From Gammaproteobacteria bacterium HGW-Gammaproteobacteria-1 (lineage in GTDB: Bacteria > Pseudomonadota > Gammaproteobacteria > Thiohalomonadales > Thiohalomonadaceae): DNA of 64,000 bases. The DNA lies in the NCBI GenBank assembly GCA_002840095.1, contig PGZL01000004.1, positions 186,001 to 250,000 on the forward strand, written 5' to 3'. The stretch's first letter is position 1; the number at the start of each line of letters is the position of its first letter. The notes under the pieces were generated by a model. That model did not search any database. It was given only the letters and a program-made list of their open reading frames with translations, and had not been told where the DNA came from. A program made the position numbers and the translations under genes. Below, one piece after another: positions 61,938 to 64,000 of the stretch.

Positions 61938-63236
61938 ATGACCATCAAACGACTCGATACCTCCGCCCCTGATTTCTGGACCGCGCTGGAGCAGCTGCTG
62001 GCCTGGGAAGGCGTGTCCGACGACCAGGTCAACGCCACCGTGCGCGAAATATTGCGCGCGGTGAAGCAGCGCGGCGATGCCGCGGTGATCGAATACACCA
62101 ATCGTTTCGATCGCATGCAGGCCAGGAGCATGGCCGAGCTGGAGATTCCGCGCGCCCGGCTGGAAGCGGCGCTGGAGCGGATCACCCCGGAGCAGCGTCA
62201 GGCGCTGGAACTGTCCGCCGCCCGCGTGCGCGCCTATCACGAACACCAGAAGGTGGATTCCTGGAGCTACACCGAGGCCGACGGCACCCTGCTGGGCCAG
62301 CAGGTGACGCCGCTGGATCGCGTCGGCCTGTATGTGCCGGGCGGCAAGGCGGCCTATCCGTCGTCGGTGCTGATGAACGCCATTCCCGCCAAGGTGGCCG
62401 GAGTGCAGGAACTGATCATGGTGGTGCCGACGCCGGACGGCGTGGTCAACGATCTGGTGTTCGCCGCCGCAGTTGTGGCCGGCGTCGATCGCGTGTTCGC
62501 CATCGGCGGCGCCCAGGCCGTGGCGGCCCTGGCCTACGGTACCGAGAGCGTGCCGCAGGTGGACAAGATCGTCGGCCCCGGCAACATCTACGTCGCCACC
62601 GCCAAGGGCATGGTGTTCGGCAGCGTCGGCATCGACATGATTGCCGGACCCTCCGAGATTCTCATCGTCTGCGATGGGGAGACCAATCCGGACTGGATTG
62701 CCATGGACCTGTTCTCCCAGGCCGAGCACGACGAGGATGCGCAGTCGATCCTGCTCTGTCCCGACGCCGCTTTCCTCGACCAGGTGCAGGACAGCATCGC
62801 GCGCCTGCTGCCCACCATGGAACGGGCCGACATCATCCGCAACTCGCTGTATGCGCGCGGTGCGCTGATCAAGGTGCGTGACCTGGACGAGGCAGTCGAA
62901 GTCGCCAACCACATCGCGCCGGAACACCTGGAGCTGTCGGTGGCCGAACCGCAGGCGATGGCGGCGAAGATCAAGCACGCCGGCGCCATCTTCATGGGCC
63001 GTCATACCGCCGAGGCGGTGGGCGACTATTGTGCCGGCCCCAACCACGTGCTGCCCACCTCGCGCACCGCGCGCTTCTCCTCGCCGCTGGGCGTGTACGA
63101 TTTCCAGAAGCGCTCGTCGCTGATCATGTGTTCGCCCGACGGCGCCTCCGAACTGGGCAAGACCGCCTCCATCCTGGCGCGCGGCGAGGGCCTCACCGCC
63201 CACGCCCGTTCGGCCGAATTCCGCATCAAGCCGTAA
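61938..63236 (+). CDS. hisD: Histidinol dehydrogenase
   Basis: Last two steps of histidine synthesis. 432 residues. [71 protein letters not shown], the zinc-ligand region [13 protein letters not shown] and catalytic APEHLELS with His. It follows hisG with the repeat element in between and precedes hisC by 13 bases. Confidence 0.98.
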   Translation: MTIKRLDTSAPDFWTALEQLLAWEGVSDDQVNATVREILRAVKQRGDAAVIEYTNRFDRMQARSMAELEIPRARLEAALERITPEQRQALELSAARVRAYHEHQKVDSWSYTEADGTLLGQQVTPLDRVGLYVPGGKAAYPSSVLMNAIPAKVAGVQELIMVVPTPDGVVNDLVFAAAVVAGVDRVFAIGGAQAVAALAYGTESVPQVDKIVGPGNIYVATAKGMVFGSVGIDMIAGPSEILIVCDGETNPDWIAMDLFSQAEHDEDAQSILLCPDAAFLDQVQDSIARLLPTMERADIIRNSLYARGALIKVRDLDEAVEVANHIAPEHLELSVAEPQAMAAKIKHAGAIFMGRHTAEAVGDYCAGPNHVLPTSRTARFSSPLGVYDFQKRSSLIMCSPDGASELGKTASILARGEGLTAHARSAEFRIKP

Positions 63237-63249
63237 CCGGGGAACGCAC

Positions 63250-64000
63250 ATGAGCCGCTACTGGAGTCCGGTGGTGCACCGGCTGTCGCCCTACGTGCCG
63301 GGCGAGCAGCCCAAGATCAAGAACCTGATCAAGCTCAACACCAACGAAAATCCCTACGGTCCCTCGCCGCGGGCGCTGGCGGCCATAAGCGCCGAGGTCA
63401 ACGACGGCCTGCGCCTGTATCCGGACCCGACCTCGATGCAGCTGCGCCAGGCGCTGGCCGGCTATCACGGCCTCGACACGGCACAGGTGTTCGTCGGCAA
63501 CGGCTCCGACGAGGTGCTGGCGCATATTTTCCACGGCCTGCTCCAGCAGTCGGCACCGTTGCTGTTTCCGGACATAACCTACAGTTTCTACCCGGTGTAC
63601 TGCGGCCTGTACGGCATCGACTACGCCACCGTGCCGCTGGGCGAGCAGTTCGAGCTGCGCGTGGCCGATTACGTGCGTCCCAACGGCGGCATCATCTTCC
63701 CCAATCCCAACGCCCCCACCGGCCGCCTGCTGGCGCTGGCCGACATCGACTGGCTGCTCGCGCGCAACACCGACTCGGTGGTGGTGGTGGACGAGGCCTA
63801 CGTGGACTTCGGCGGCGACAGCGCCGTGGCCCTGGTGAACCGCTATCCCAATCTGCTGGTGACGCAGACCCTGTCCAAGTCACGCTCCCTGGCCGGCCTG
63901 CGCGTGGGCTTCGCCCTCGGCCATGCCGACCTCATCCAGGCGCTGGAGCGGGTCAAGGACAGCTTCAACTCCTACCCGCTGGATCGCCTGGCCATCGCCG
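63250..64000 (+). CDS. hisC: Histidinol-phosphate aminotransferase, N-terminal part (runs off window)
   Basis: The frame is open from ATG to the window end, about 250 residues. PLP fold-type I pattern: [51 protein letters not shown] and the PLP-Lys in [18 protein letters not shown]. The Shine-Dalgarno is GGGGAAC. It is the third gene of the hisG-hisD-hisC run. Confidence 0.97.
   Translation, partial: MSRYWSPVVHRLSPYVPGEQPKIKNLIKLNTNENPYGPSPRALAAISAEVNDGLRLYPDPTSMQLRQALAGYHGLDTAQVFVGNGSDEVLAHIFHGLLQQSAPLLFPDITYSFYPVYCGLYGIDYATVPLGEQFELRVADYVRPNGGIIFPNPNAPTGRLLALADIDWLLARNTDSVVVVDEAYVDFGGDSAVALVNRYPNLLVTQTLSKSRSLAGLRVGFALGHADLIQALERVKDSFNSYPLDRLAIA

Overview
The window is high-GC chromosomal DNA from a gammaproteobacterium. 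The evidence is a set of syntenic housekeeping blocks: leuS-lptE, holA, proA-nadD-rsfS-rlmH, yhdE(maf)-rng-yhdP, and the pair of divergent envelope blocks rapZ-ptsN-hpf-rpoN-lptBAC-kdsCD-yrbG and mlaFED-mlaB-ibaG-murA, followed by hisG-hisD-hisC. HPr kinase, a mannose-type EIIA and short-form HisG point away from enterics and towards a Chromatiales-like or other purple-sulfur/sulfur-oxidiser-related lineage. The species cannot be named from the sequence.

Layout. 1-1454: end of leuS and lptE. 1477-9881: an accessory block inserted between lptE and holA, which normally adjoin. It holds a long minus-strand gene train (an 11-repeat Cys-rich cytochrome c, DUF302, thioredoxin, a conserved unknown, HD-GYP, ECF sigma and a small zinc anti-sigma), then NrtS-like, receiver-like and hypothetical proteins, two thioredoxin-fold peroxiredoxin-like proteins and an AhpD-like protein divergent from a TetR gene with two visible operators. 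9941-23256: holA, proA, a short FimV-like protein, nadD, rsfS, rlmH, maf, rng, yhdP, a nitrilase and small unknowns. 23335-40053: minus-strand DUF389, yjgA, mgtE, a complete regulatory PTS (EI, HPr, EIIA-Man, RapZ, HPrK, EIIA-Ntr), hpf, rpoN, lptB-A-C, kdsC-D, a CopZ-like protein, a Ca/Na antiporter and mlaA. 40206-53300: a 13-gene lower-GC operon. 53995-56169: katG. 56599-64000: mlaF-E-D-B, ibaG, murA, hisG, hisD and partial hisC.

The most interesting system is the 13-gene operon at 40206-53300. It encodes a dedicated ketosynthase, dehydratase, acyl carrier protein, acyl-ACP-desaturase-like diiron protein, ketoreductase, thioester-reductase-like protein, retinol-saturase/CrtISO-like flavoenzyme, HXXXD acyltransferase and phosphopantetheinyl transferase. 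With them come a MacB/LolCDE-type ABC pair, a LolA-like periplasmic carrier and an outer-membrane barrel. Nearly all genes overlap or lie within a few tens of bases. The reading offered (inference) is synthesis of an unusual reduced and esterified acyl lipid and its delivery to the outer membrane.

A second, window-wide signal is a family of intergenic elements built from tandem 7- or 9-base units, often facing an inverted copy of the same unit set. At least twelve occur between housekeeping genes. Several run into coding sequence: one encodes the lipoprotein signal peptide of LptE, others the N-terminus of Maf and the C-termini of EIIA-Man and HisG.
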